This document shows, one piece after another, positions 1 through 6,966 of a stretch of DNA of 64,000 bases. The position numbers and the translations under genes are program-made. The stretch is from Cellulomonas denverensis (lineage in GTDB: Bacteria > Actinomycetota > Actinomycetes > Actinomycetales > Cellulomonadaceae). Where the stretch lies: contig NZ_JAAXOX010000001.1 in assembly GCF_012396125.1 (NCBI RefSeq), forward strand, positions 124,001 through 188,000, given 5' to 3'. The notes beneath the pieces are model-generated. The model searched no databases. It worked only from the letters and a program-made list of their open reading frames with translations, and was not told the origin of the DNA. The number at the start of each line of letters is the position of its first letter. Positions within the stretch are counted from its first letter, which is position 1.

Positions 1-218
1 CGGCGACCGCCTACAACCAGGCGGTGGCCTCGCTGGAATCCCGGGTGCTGGTGAGCGCCCGGCGGTTCAGCGATCTGCGGGTGGTGGACCACGGCCTGGA
101 CACCCCACCGAGCGTGGACCGGCGGCTGTCGGTGGTGTCGGCACCGGAGCTGGTCGCCGGGGAACAGGTAGGGCAACTGGAGACCACGCCTGGCCCGGAC
201 GAGGCACTGGGCCGCTGA
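1..218 (+). CDS. rmuC: DNA recombination protein RmuC, C-terminal end (partial)
   Basis: The window opens inside this gene. The reading frame runs from base 3 to a TGA at 216-218 and gives about 71 residues. The segment YNQAVASLESRVLVSARRFS near its start resembles the end of the RmuC nuclease-like domain. RmuC is a predicted coiled-coil/PD-(D/E)XK protein that limits DNA inversions and acts in recombination. The proline- and valine-rich tail after it is variable in the family. The catalytic part lies outside the window, so the call rests on this short C-terminal match and on the neighbouring xseAB genes. Confidence 0.7.
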   Translation, partial: ATAYNQAVASLESRVLVSARRFSDLRVVDHGLDTPPSVDRRLSVVSAPELVAGEQVGQLETTPGPDEALGR

Positions 219-267
219 CCGGCGCACGGACCCGGCCGCGGCGCAGCGCTCGCTAGGCTGCCCGGCC

Positions 268-621
268 ATGGGTCTGTTCAGCCGCCGCACCGTCGACCTC
301 CAGCCGCAGCAGCCGTTCACCTTCGTGGTGGAGGACCTGTTCACGATCACCGCGGTGGGGCACGTGCTCACCGGGCGGGTGACGTCGGGGGTGATGACCC
401 GGGGCCAGTCGGCCGAGCTGCGGCTGCCCGGTGGTGCCCGGCCGGTCACGATCCGGCGGATCGAGTCCCGGCGGCGCAAGCAGGAGCAGGTGCTCGCCGG
501 CGCGGAGGCCGGGGTGGTCCTGGACGGCTTCGGCTCCGACGACGTCCCCACCAAGCCCGGCGGCGACCACCGGGTGATCGACTCCGCGGCGCTGCGCGGG
601 GTGGAGCTGATCGGGCACTGA
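268..621 (+). CDS. Small EF-Tu domain II-like beta-barrel protein
   Basis: A 117-residue protein. Residues about 17-110 look like the second (beta-barrel) domain of EF-Tu/translational GTPases: FVVEDLFTITAVGHVLTGRV parallels the EF-Tu segment FxIxxxFxIxGRGTVxTGRV. There is no GTPase domain, Walker motif or tRNA-binding domain III, so it cannot be an elongation factor. The start is the ATG 8 bases after a TAGGCT -10 box (254-259), with no Shine-Dalgarno, which suggests a leaderless mRNA. It sits between rmuC and xseA on the same strand. Its role is unknown; ribosome, RNA or protein binding through the barrel is only a guess. Confidence 0.65.
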   Translation: MGLFSRRTVDLQPQQPFTFVVEDLFTITAVGHVLTGRVTSGVMTRGQSAELRLPGGARPVTIRRIESRRRKQEQVLAGAEAGVVLDGFGSDDVPTKPGGDHRVIDSAALRGVELIGH

Positions 622-660
622 GTGCAGGACCGTGTCGTCCCCGCATGGCAAGGTGAGCGG

Positions 661-1953
661 GTGTCCTCCCCCAGCAACGACGCACCCGCCGCGCTGCCGG
701 CCCGTGCCCTCGACACCACCGCCGAGCAGCCGTGGCCGGTCCGGCTGCTGTCCGCGAAGATCGCCGACTACGTGGCGAAGATGTCCCCGTTGTGGGTCGA
801 GGGGCAGATCGTCCAGCTCAACCGCCGCCCCGGCGCCGGGATCGCCTTCCTGACCCTGCGCGACACCGATGTGGACATGTCGCTGCCGGTGTCGATGCCC
901 GCCGGGGTGCTGGCCGCCGCGACCACCCCGCTGACCGAGGGCGCCCACGTGGTGGTGCACGCCAAGCCGACGTTCTGGACCAAGCGCGGCACCCTCCAGC
1001 TCAGCGCGGACGCGGTGCGGGCGGTGGGGGTCGGCGAGCTGCTGGCCCGGATCGAGCACCTCAAGCGGGTGCTGGCCGCCGAGGGCCTGTTCGATGCCGA
1101 GCGCAAGGTCGCCCTGCCGTTCCTGCCCCGGGTGATCGGGCTGGTCTGCGGCCGGGAGTCCAAGGCGGAGCACGACGTGGTGGTGAACGCCCGGGCCCGC
1201 TGGCCGCAGGTGGAGTTCGAGATCCGCGAGGTGGCCGTGCAGGGTGCCAACGCGGTGCCGCAGGTGTCCCGGGCGATCGCCGAGCTGGACGCCGACCCCC
1301 GGGTCGAGGTGATCGTGGTCGCCCGCGGCGGTGGTGCGGTGGAGGATCTGCTGCCGTTCAGCAACGAGGCGCTGGTCCGGGCGGCCGCCGCCTGCCGCAC
1401 CCCGCTGGTGTCGGCGATCGGGCACGAGACCGACAGCCCACTGCTGGACCTGGTCGCCGACTACCGCGCGTCCACCCCCACCGACGCGGCCAAGCGGATC
1501 GTGCCGGACGTTGGCGAGGAGCGGGCCCGGGTCGGTCAGGCCCGCCACCGGATCCGCGCGGCGATCGAGCACCGGATCCGCCGGGAGACCGACGGCCTGG
1601 CCCAGCTCCGGTCCCGTCCGGTGCTGGCCCGGCCGCAGACCATGATCGACGACCGCACCGCCGAGCTGCACCGGATGCGCGACTCCGCCCGCCGCTGCCT
1701 GGACCACTCACTGACCAGCGCGAGCCACCAGGTGACCGCACTGGCCGCCCAGGTCCGGGCGCTGTCCCCCGCCGCCACCCTGGAACGCGGCTACGCCGTG
1801 GTGCAGACCTCGGACGGCACCGTGGTGCGCGACGCCACCTCGGTCGCCGCCAAGGACAGCCTGCGGATCCGGGTGGCCCAGGGCGAACTGATGGCCACCG
1901 TGCTGGCGGTTGCTCCGGCGAAGCGTCGCCCCGCGTCCCCGGAGGTTGGTTAG
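661..1953 (+). CDS. xseA: Exodeoxyribonuclease VII large subunit
   Basis: Catalytic large subunit of exonuclease VII, which degrades single-stranded DNA from both ends to short oligonucleotides in the cytoplasm. The 430-residue product has the N-terminal OB-fold (about residues 25-120, with VEGQIVQL). The Exonuc_VII_L core follows, with the family landmarks RGGGAVEDLLPF, GHETD and ADYRASTPTDAAK, and then a helical C-terminal half ending in the ERGYAVV region. I chose the GTG at 661 because AAGGTGAG lies just upstream. An in-frame GTG at 622 would add 13 residues but overlaps the previous stop and has no ribosome-binding site. It abuts xseB (TAG then ATG) and is co-transcribed with it. Confidence 0.95.
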   Translation: MSSPSNDAPAALPARALDTTAEQPWPVRLLSAKIADYVAKMSPLWVEGQIVQLNRRPGAGIAFLTLRDTDVDMSLPVSMPAGVLAAATTPLTEGAHVVVHAKPTFWTKRGTLQLSADAVRAVGVGELLARIEHLKRVLAAEGLFDAERKVALPFLPRVIGLVCGRESKAEHDVVVNARARWPQVEFEIREVAVQGANAVPQVSRAIAELDADPRVEVIVVARGGGAVEDLLPFSNEALVRAAAACRTPLVSAIGHETDSPLLDLVADYRASTPTDAAKRIVPDVGEERARVGQARHRIRAAIEHRIRRETDGLAQLRSRPVLARPQTMIDDRTAELHRMRDSARRCLDHSLTSASHQVTALAAQVRALSPAATLERGYAVVQTSDGTVVRDATSVAAKDSLRIRVAQGELMATVLAVAPAKRRPASPEVG

Positions 1954-2205
1954 ATGGACACCGTGAGCGAGCGCACCGACGTGGCAGAGCTGTCCTACGA
2001 GCAGGCCCGGGACGAGCTGGTCGCCGTGGTCTCCCGGCTGGAGGCCGGTGGCGCCGGACTGGAGGAGTCCCTGGCGCTCTGGGAGCGAGGCGAGGCGCTG
2101 GCGGCCCGGTGCCAGGAGTGGCTGGACGGTGCCCGCAAGCGACTGGATGCGGCGCGCGAGGCCGACGGCGACGGGCCGGAACGGTCGGGGCCGGCCGGCG
2201 ACTGA
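1954..2205 (+). CDS. xseB: Exodeoxyribonuclease VII small subunit
   Basis: An 83-residue subunit that coats and stabilises the XseA coiled-coil stalks of exonuclease VII. The central part ([21 protein letters not shown]...[22 protein letters not shown], quoted in pieces) is the family helical hairpin. The C-terminal tail is short and charged. The ATG follows the xseA stop without a spacer, so its translation is almost certainly coupled to xseA. Length and position are normal for actinobacteria. Confidence 0.95.
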   Translation: MDTVSERTDVAELSYEQARDELVAVVSRLEAGGAGLEESLALWERGEALAARCQEWLDGARKRLDAAREADGDGPERSGPAGD

Positions 2206-2256
2206 CCGGACGACCCCCTGCTCCCACCCGGCAACGACGCTGATTTGGAGAACCCC

Positions 2257-3168
2257 GTGACCGACACCGCCCTGATCGTCGGCGAAGCCCTCGTCGACGC
2301 CGTCGTCCGCCCGGACGGCACCCGTAGCGAACACCCCGGCGGCAGCCCCGCGAACGTCGCCCTCGGCCTGGCGCGGCTCGGCCGGGACGCCGCGCTGCTG
2401 ACCTGGCTGGCCGACGACGAGCGTGGTGACCTGGTCCGCGCCCACCTGGCCGACTCCGGTGTCCGGGTGCTGGCCGGTGACGGCGGCCCGGAGCGCACCC
2501 CGCTGGCCACCGCCCACCTGGACGCCGACGGCTCGGCGAGCTACGACTTCGACCTGACCTGGGACCTGCCGGCGGTGGACGTCGGCCGCCCGGTGGTGGT
2601 GCACACCGGCTCGATCGGGGCCGTGCTGGAGCCTGGCGGGGCGAAGGTCGCCGCGCTGCTGGCCGAGCACCGGGACACCGCCACGATCAGCTACGACCCG
2701 AACCTGCGCCCGGCACTGATGGACACCGCCGAGCGGACGCTGCCGCTGGTCGAGCACCTGATCGCCCTGTCCGACGTGGTCAAGGTGTCCGATGAGGACC
2801 TGGCCTGGCTGCACCCCGGGGTGCCGGTGGAGGAGATCGCCCGCGACTGGGCCCGCCGCGGTCCCGGCCTGGTGGTGGTGACCCTCGGTGGCGAGGGTGC
2901 GCTGGCGGTGACCGCCGGTGGCGAGGAACTGGCCGTGACCGCGCCACGGGTGACCGTGGCGGACACCGTCGGGGCCGGGGACTCGTTCATGTCCGGGCTG
3001 ATCGACGGCCTGTGGTCCGCCGGGCTGGTCGGCGCCGACCGCCGGGAGGCCCTGCAGGCGATCGAGCTGGACACCGTGCAGGACGTGCTGGTCCGCTGCG
3101 TCCGGATCGCCGCGATCACGGTCTCCCGCACCGGAGCCAACCCGCCCACCGCCGCCGAGCTGGACTGA
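2257..3168 (+). CDS. PfkB-family carbohydrate kinase (fructokinase-like)
   Basis: A ribokinase/PfkB-fold sugar kinase of 303 residues. The first PfkB signature is HPGGSPANVALGLARLG (from residue 26). The second is DTVGAGDSFMSGLIDGL, where Asp242 of GAGD is the catalytic base. The GTG at 2257 has GGAG six bases upstream; an in-frame TTG at 2245 is weaker. Bacterial fructokinases have this length and layout, but substrate cannot be fixed from sequence; 5-dehydro-2-deoxygluconokinase or ribokinase activity is possible. It is the last plus-strand gene before the non-coding repeat island. Confidence 0.85.
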   Translation: MTDTALIVGEALVDAVVRPDGTRSEHPGGSPANVALGLARLGRDAALLTWLADDERGDLVRAHLADSGVRVLAGDGGPERTPLATAHLDADGSASYDFDLTWDLPAVDVGRPVVVHTGSIGAVLEPGGAKVAALLAEHRDTATISYDPNLRPALMDTAERTLPLVEHLIALSDVVKVSDEDLAWLHPGVPVEEIARDWARRGPGLVVVTLGGEGALAVTAGGEELAVTAPRVTVADTVGAGDSFMSGLIDGLWSAGLVGADRREALQAIELDTVQDVLVRCVRIAAITVSRTGANPPTAAELD

Positions 3169-3189
3169 CCCCCGGGCGCCCGGCGCGCG

Positions 3190-3313
3190 GCGAGTTCGTG
3201 GCATCCGCGCCGAGTTCGTGAGCCCCGCAGACGACGTCGGCGCCGGACCCCCGCACTCGACTGCCGAGCGTCGGCCGGGCGCCCCGCCCCGCACACCTGG
3301 GCGCCGCCCGCCC
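3190..3313 (+). repeat. Long intergenic direct repeat, copy A
   Basis: About 124 bases that recur as copy B 450 bases downstream. The copies share the opening GCGAGTTCGTGGCATCCGCG, then an internal echo CGAGTTCGTGAG, the stretch through GACGACGTCGGCGCCGGACC, and the end CACACCTGGGCGCCGCCCGC. The middle parts differ by substitutions and one small duplication. No coding frame here looks real. The repetition and sequence style suggest a dispersed intergenic element. Confidence 0.8.
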
Positions 3314-3435
3314 GCCTGTCCCCGGCTGGGCCCTCCGAGCCGTCCGCGCGCGCCCCCGGCGCCTGACCCTGGCGCGCCTGACCCTGGCGCAGCTGACCCT
3401 GACGCGCACAACCGCGCCGCCGGTCCCCGTCTCGC

Positions 3436-3492
3436 CGAGAGTGCACGAATGCACGCCTCCCGCCCGCTGAGGCGTGCATTCGTGCACTCTCG
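3436..3492 (+). repeat. Perfect 24-bp inverted repeat with nested palindromes
   Basis: Two exact 24-base arms (3436-3459 and 3469-3492) flank a 9-base loop. Each arm itself contains the smaller dyad GTGCA-CGAA-TGCAC, so the element can fold as one long hairpin or as two small ones (cruciform). No U-run follows it, so it is not a canonical terminator. It lies about 270 bases after the kinase stop and 310 bases beyond the end of the convergent transporter operon. It could be a protein-binding site, a transcription barrier or a repetitive palindromic element. Confidence 0.85.
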
Positions 3493-3520
3493 ACGCGGAG
3501 CAGTGTCCGGGGGGCGCGGC

Positions 3521-3600
3521 GTGGTCGGTGGAGCAAGGCCCGGGGCCGGGCGTGGGCGGTGGAGCAAGGCCCGGGGCCGGGCATGGTCGGTGGAGCAGCG
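3521..3600 (+). repeat. 31-bp tandem repeat, about 2.6 copies
   Basis: Head-to-tail units start at 3521, 3552 and 3583. Units 1 and 2 differ at one position; the third is cut short after GGTGGAGCAG. Each unit holds GGTGGAGCAAGGCCCGGGGC. Copies are contiguous with no spacers, so this is not a CRISPR. It lies between the inverted repeat and repeat copy B, in DNA without a convincing gene. Confidence 0.8.
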
Positions 3601-3637
3601 CGGGACTCGGCGGCTCCCGGGGCTCGGGCTGCGGCGG

Positions 3638-3769
3638 GCGAGTTCGTGGCATCCGCGCCGAGTTCGTGAGCCCCGCAGACGACGTCGGCGCCGGACCCCC
3701 ACACGCGGCTGCCGAGCGCCGGCTGCCGAGCGCCGACCGGGCCCCCGCACACCTGGGCGCCGCCCGCCC
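3638..3769 (+). repeat. Long intergenic direct repeat, copy B
   Basis: Second copy of the element at 3190-3313. It differs by a local 14-base duplication (GCTGCCGAGCGCCG twice in tandem around 3708-3735). Its right end, GGGCGCCGCCCGCC, forms the left arm of the terminator hairpin of the transporter operon. The transporter terminator may therefore have been built on, or invaded by, this repeat. Confidence 0.75.
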
Positions 3770-3791
3770 CAGCACGGGGTGGGCGGCGCCC
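3755..3791 (-). terminator. Strong hairpin terminator after the LpqY-SugABC-like operon
   Basis: 16-base arms (3755-3770 and 3776-3791) with a 5-base loop and a single G-U type mismatch. It begins 16 bases past the stop of the ATPase gene on the minus strand. It is very GC-rich with no U-tract, as is common in this GC range, and could also stop plus-strand read-through. Confidence 0.7.
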
Positions 3792-3806
3792 GGGTGACGT
3801 CCGGTG

Positions 3807-5120
3807 TCAGGACGCCTGACGATGCCGCCCGGTCGGCTGCCCCCCTGCCACCTCCGACCCATCGCCCTGCTTCTGCTCCGCCTCACGGTGGGCGCGTTCG
3901 AGCGCTGCGCGGCGGTCCTCCTCGGTCTCGCCGTCGATCCGCGAAGCCTCGGAGTCGTCGTAGGTGAGGTTCTCCCCGGACTCCGGGTCGAAGATCATCA
4001 GGCGGCGCGGGTCGAACCAGAGCTCGGCCTGCGACCCGTCCCGGACCCGGCTCTCCGAGCCCAGGGCGACCACCATCTGGGTGCGCATCCCCTCGCCGTC
4101 CAGGTCGCGGTCCAGCTCCTCCAGCTTCTGGGCGACGTCGTCGTGGGTCTCGAACGGGATGTAGGCGTACAGCTCGGCGCCCAGCCACTCGACCACGTCC
4201 ACCTCGGCGGTGAACACCGCGCCGGAGTCGCGCTTGGCGTCGTCCAGCACTCTGGCATCCTCGACGTGCTCGGGGCGCAGACCGACGATCACCAGGTTCC
4301 GGTCGCCGATCGCCGTGCGCAGCCGGTCGTCGATCGGCACCTCGCCGAACGGCAGGGTCAGGCGGTCGCCCTCGATCTGCCCGGGCAGGAAGTTCATCGG
4401 CGGCGACCCGATGAACCCGGCGACGAACAGGTTGCGCGGCTGCTCGTACAGTGCCCGCGGGCTGGCGACCTGCTGGAGTTCACCCTTGCGCAGCACCGCG
4501 ACCCGGTCGCCCAGGGTCATCGCCTCGGTCTGGTCGTGGGTGACGTAGACCGTGGTGGTGCCCAGCCGGCGCTGCATCCGGGCGATCTCGGTGCGCATCT
4601 GGCCGCGCAGCTTGGCGTCCAGGTTGGACAGCGGCTCGTCGAACAGGAAGGCCCGCGCGTCCCGGACGATCGCCCGGCCCATCGCCACCCGCTGCCGCTG
4701 CCCACCGGAGAGGTTGGCCGGCTTGCGGTCCAGGTGCTCGCGCAGCTCCAGGGTGTCGGCGGCGAACTCCACCTGCTCCTTGATCTGCTCCTCGGTGAAC
4801 TGCCCCTTCTGCAGCCGCAGCGGGAACGCGATGTTCTCGAACACGGTCAGGTGCGGGTACAGCGCGTAGTTCTGGAACACCATCGCCAGGTGCCGGTCGC
4901 GCGGCGCCCGGTCGTTGACCACCTCGTCGCCGATCTTGAGTTCGCCGGAGGTGATGTCCTCCAGGCCGACGATCATCCGCAGCAGGGTCGACTTCCCGCA
5001 GCCGGACGGGCCGACCAGGATGACGAACTCGCCGTCCTTGATGTCCAGGCTGACGCCGTTCACCGCCGGGTAGCCGTCGCCGTACTTCTTGACGATGTCG
5101 GTGAGGGTGATGGATGCCAT
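3807..5120 (-). CDS. Sugar ABC transporter ATP-binding protein (MsiK/SugC/UgpC type)
   Basis: Cytoplasmic ATPase that powers carbohydrate importers. In the 437-residue product, Walker A GPSGCGKST is residues 37-45, the signature is LSGGQRQR and Walker B is FLFDEPLSNLDA. The TOBE/OB regulatory domain of the MalK-UgpC family follows. The family is usually about 360-390 residues; this one carries an extra charged tail of about 50 residues (SEASRIDGETEEDRRAALER and on, ending in a basic stretch). The ATG has AAGGAG 8 bases upstream. It is the last gene of the operon, 26 bases after the second permease. In Streptomyces one MsiK serves several importers, so it may also serve the ATPase-less importer at 60-63 kb. 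Confidence 0.9.
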   Translation of the reverse strand: MASITLTDIVKKYGDGYPAVNGVSLDIKDGEFVILVGPSGCGKSTLLRMIVGLEDITSGELKIGDEVVNDRAPRDRHLAMVFQNYALYPHLTVFENIAFPLRLQKGQFTEEQIKEQVEFAADTLELREHLDRKPANLSGGQRQRVAMGRAIVRDARAFLFDEPLSNLDAKLRGQMRTEIARMQRRLGTTTVYVTHDQTEAMTLGDRVAVLRKGELQQVASPRALYEQPRNLFVAGFIGSPPMNFLPGQIEGDRLTLPFGEVPIDDRLRTAIGDRNLVIVGLRPEHVEDARVLDDAKRDSGAVFTAEVDVVEWLGAELYAYIPFETHDDVAQKLEELDRDLDGEGMRTQMVVALGSESRVRDGSQAELWFDPRRLMIFDPESGENLTYDDSEASRIDGETEEDRRAALERAHREAEQKQGDGSEVAGGQPTGRHRQAS

Positions 5121-5146
5121 GTGGATTCTCCTTCCGCGGCGGGGCG

Positions 5147-5998
5147 TCAGCCCTTGACCGCGCCCTGGGTCAGCCCGGACACGATCTGGCGCTGGAAGAG
5201 CAGCACCAGGATGACGACGGGGATGGTCACGACCACGGCGGCCGCGGAGATCGCGCCGGTCGGGTCCTCGAACTGGGAGGCGCCGGAGAAGAACGCCAGC
5301 GCGGCGGGCACCGGCCGGGCGGCCTCGGTGGAGGTCAGCGAGATGCCGTAGACGAAGTCGTTCCAGGCGATGAAGAACGCGATCAGCGCGGTGGTGAACA
5401 CCCCGGGGGCGGCCAGCGGGACGATCGCCTTGCGGAACGCCTGCCAGGTGGTCGCCCCGTCGACCTGCGCCGCCTGCTCCAGCTCCCACGGGATCTGCCG
5501 GAAGAACGCGGTCAGGGTCCAGATCGAGATCGGCAGCGTGAGGGACAGATACGGGATGACCAGTCCGGCCCAGGTGTCGTATAGCCCGATCGTCCGCCAC
5601 AGGTTGAACAGCGGGGTCACGATCGAGATCACCGGGAAGATCGACACCCCGAGCGCGGTGGTCAGGATCAGCTTGCGGCCGGGGAACTCCAGCCGGGCGA
5701 TCGCGTAGGCGGCCAGCGTGGACAGGATCACCGAGATCAGCGTGGCGATCAGGGAGATGCCGACCGAGTTGCGCAGCGCGGACAGGAACAGGTCCTGCGC
5801 GGAGCCGTCCGGGCCGAGGATCTGCTCGTAGTTGGTCAGCGTCCAGGTGGTCGGCAGGAAGTTGCCGGTGTTCAGGTCGCTGGGCAGCTTGAACGAGGTG
5901 GCCAGGATCGACACCACCGGGAACAGCGCGTACACCAGCACGCCCACGGTGATCGCCGCCCAGGCGACCTTCTGCTTGCCGCTCAGTGCGCCGCCCAT
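5147..5998 (-). CDS. Trehalose/sugar ABC transporter permease, MalG/SugB-like
   Basis: Inner-membrane subunit of 283 residues with six predicted membrane segments. The EAA loop that docks onto the ATPase is visible as WELEQAAQVDGATTWQAFRK. The N-terminal segment (about residues 12-33) and the large periplasmic loop before NSVGISLIATL fit the MalG/SugB class. Its ATG overlaps the stop of the preceding permease (TGATG), showing translational coupling. Order binding protein - permease - permease - ATPase matches mycobacterial lpqY-sugA-sugB-sugC. Confidence 0.9.
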   Translation of the reverse strand: MGGALSGKQKVAWAAITVGVLVYALFPVVSILATSFKLPSDLNTGNFLPTTWTLTNYEQILGPDGSAQDLFLSALRNSVGISLIATLISVILSTLAAYAIARLEFPGRKLILTTALGVSIFPVISIVTPLFNLWRTIGLYDTWAGLVIPYLSLTLPISIWTLTAFFRQIPWELEQAAQVDGATTWQAFRKAIVPLAAPGVFTTALIAFFIAWNDFVYGISLTSTEAARPVPAALAFFSGASQFEDPTGAISAAAVVVTIPVVILVLLFQRQIVSGLTQGAVKG

Positions 5999-6966
5999 CA
6001 GCGCTCCCCTCTCGCACCCGCGAGGTCCACCTTGAAGACCTTGATCGCGATGAAGCAGATGATGATCACGCAGACGAACAGCAGCACCGAGATCGCCGAC
6101 CCCAGGCCGATCTCCAACCGGCCGATCGAGGTCCGGTAGGCGAGCAGCGACAGCACCTCGGTGTTGTTGGCGCCGTTCGTCATGATGAAGACGTTGTCGA
6201 AGATCCGGAACGCGTCCAGCGCCCGGAACAGCACCGCGACCATGATCGCGGCCTTCATGTTCGGCAGCACGACCCGCTTCATCCGCTGCCACGAGGTGGC
6301 GCCGTCCACCTGTGCCGCCTCCTCCAGGTCACCGGGCACCTGCGCCAGGCCGGCCAGCAGCAGCAGCGAGATGAACGGGGTGGTCTTCCACACCTCGGAG
6401 GCGATGATCACGAACAGGCTGGTCCCCATGTGCGCGAACCAGTTCAGGTCCTGGTCGATGCCCGGCAGCCAGCTGAACCAGCTGTTCACGTACCCGGAGT
6501 CGATGCTGAAGGCGTAGAACCAGGCGAAGGCGGAGACCACGGTGATGATGCCGTAGGGCACCAGGATCGCGGTGCGCAGCAGACCCCGCAGCCGCTTGAC
6601 CGCCCGGTGCATCACCAGCGCCAGCGCGAAGCCGAGCACGACCTCGATCACCACCGTGATCACCATGATCCCGGTGGTCACCGCCAGCGACTTCCAGAAC
6701 AGCGAGTCGGTCAGGATCACGCCGTAGTTGCCCAGCCCGATGAACGCCCGGTCGCCCGGGGCGGTCAGCCGGTTGCGGAACAGCGACTCGTAGACCGCCT
6801 GCAGGATCGGGTAGGCGGTGACGGCAAGCATCACCACGAACGCCGGTCCGGCCAGCAGCCAGCCCAGCCGCGCCTCGGCCCGGGCCCGGTCGGACTTGCG
6901 CGGCTTGCCGGCCTTGGCCCGGTCGGGCCGGGACGGTGGGGCCGTCGTCGTCGATGTGGTGGTCAC
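5998..6966 (-). CDS. Trehalose/sugar ABC transporter permease, MalF/SugA-like
   Basis: 322-residue inner-membrane permease. After a basic, Thr/Pro-rich cytoplasmic start (about 45 residues) come six predicted membrane helices. The EAA motif appears as DLEEAAQVDGATSWQRMKR. The GTG start overlaps the stop of the binding-protein gene (GTGA), so translation is coupled. Together with the next gene it forms the heterodimeric channel. The SugA assignment rests on gene order and on the LpqY resemblance of the neighbour. Confidence 0.9.
   Translation of the reverse strand: MTTTSTTTAPPSRPDRAKAGKPRKSDRARAEARLGWLLAGPAFVVMLAVTAYPILQAVYESLFRNRLTAPGDRAFIGLGNYGVILTDSLFWKSLAVTTGIMVITVVIEVVLGFALALVMHRAVKRLRGLLRTAILVPYGIITVVSAFAWFYAFSIDSGYVNSWFSWLPGIDQDLNWFAHMGTSLFVIIASEVWKTTPFISLLLLAGLAQVPGDLEEAAQVDGATSWQRMKRVVLPNMKAAIMVAVLFRALDAFRIFDNVFIMTNGANNTEVLSLLAYRTSIGRLEIGLGSAISVLLFVCVIIICFIAIKVFKVDLAGARGER

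Noticed and set aside
268..621. Fragment of a tuf or other GTPase gene (pseudogene)
   Set aside because: The frame is intact with its own promoter and start, and no remnants of the GTPase domain are seen upstream.
661..1953. xseA starting at the GTG at 622
   Set aside because: It would overlap the previous stop and lacks a ribosome-binding site, whereas the GTG at 661 has AAGGTGAG and begins just before the conserved region.
3521..3600. Possible CRISPR array
   Set aside because: The 31-base units are directly adjacent with no unique spacers, and no cas genes are near.
1708..3750. A minus-strand open frame of 680 codons over xseB, the kinase and the repeat island
   Set aside because: It is antisense to genes with clear family motifs and is low-complexity Arg/Gly/Pro sequence. 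It only stays open because of GC bias.
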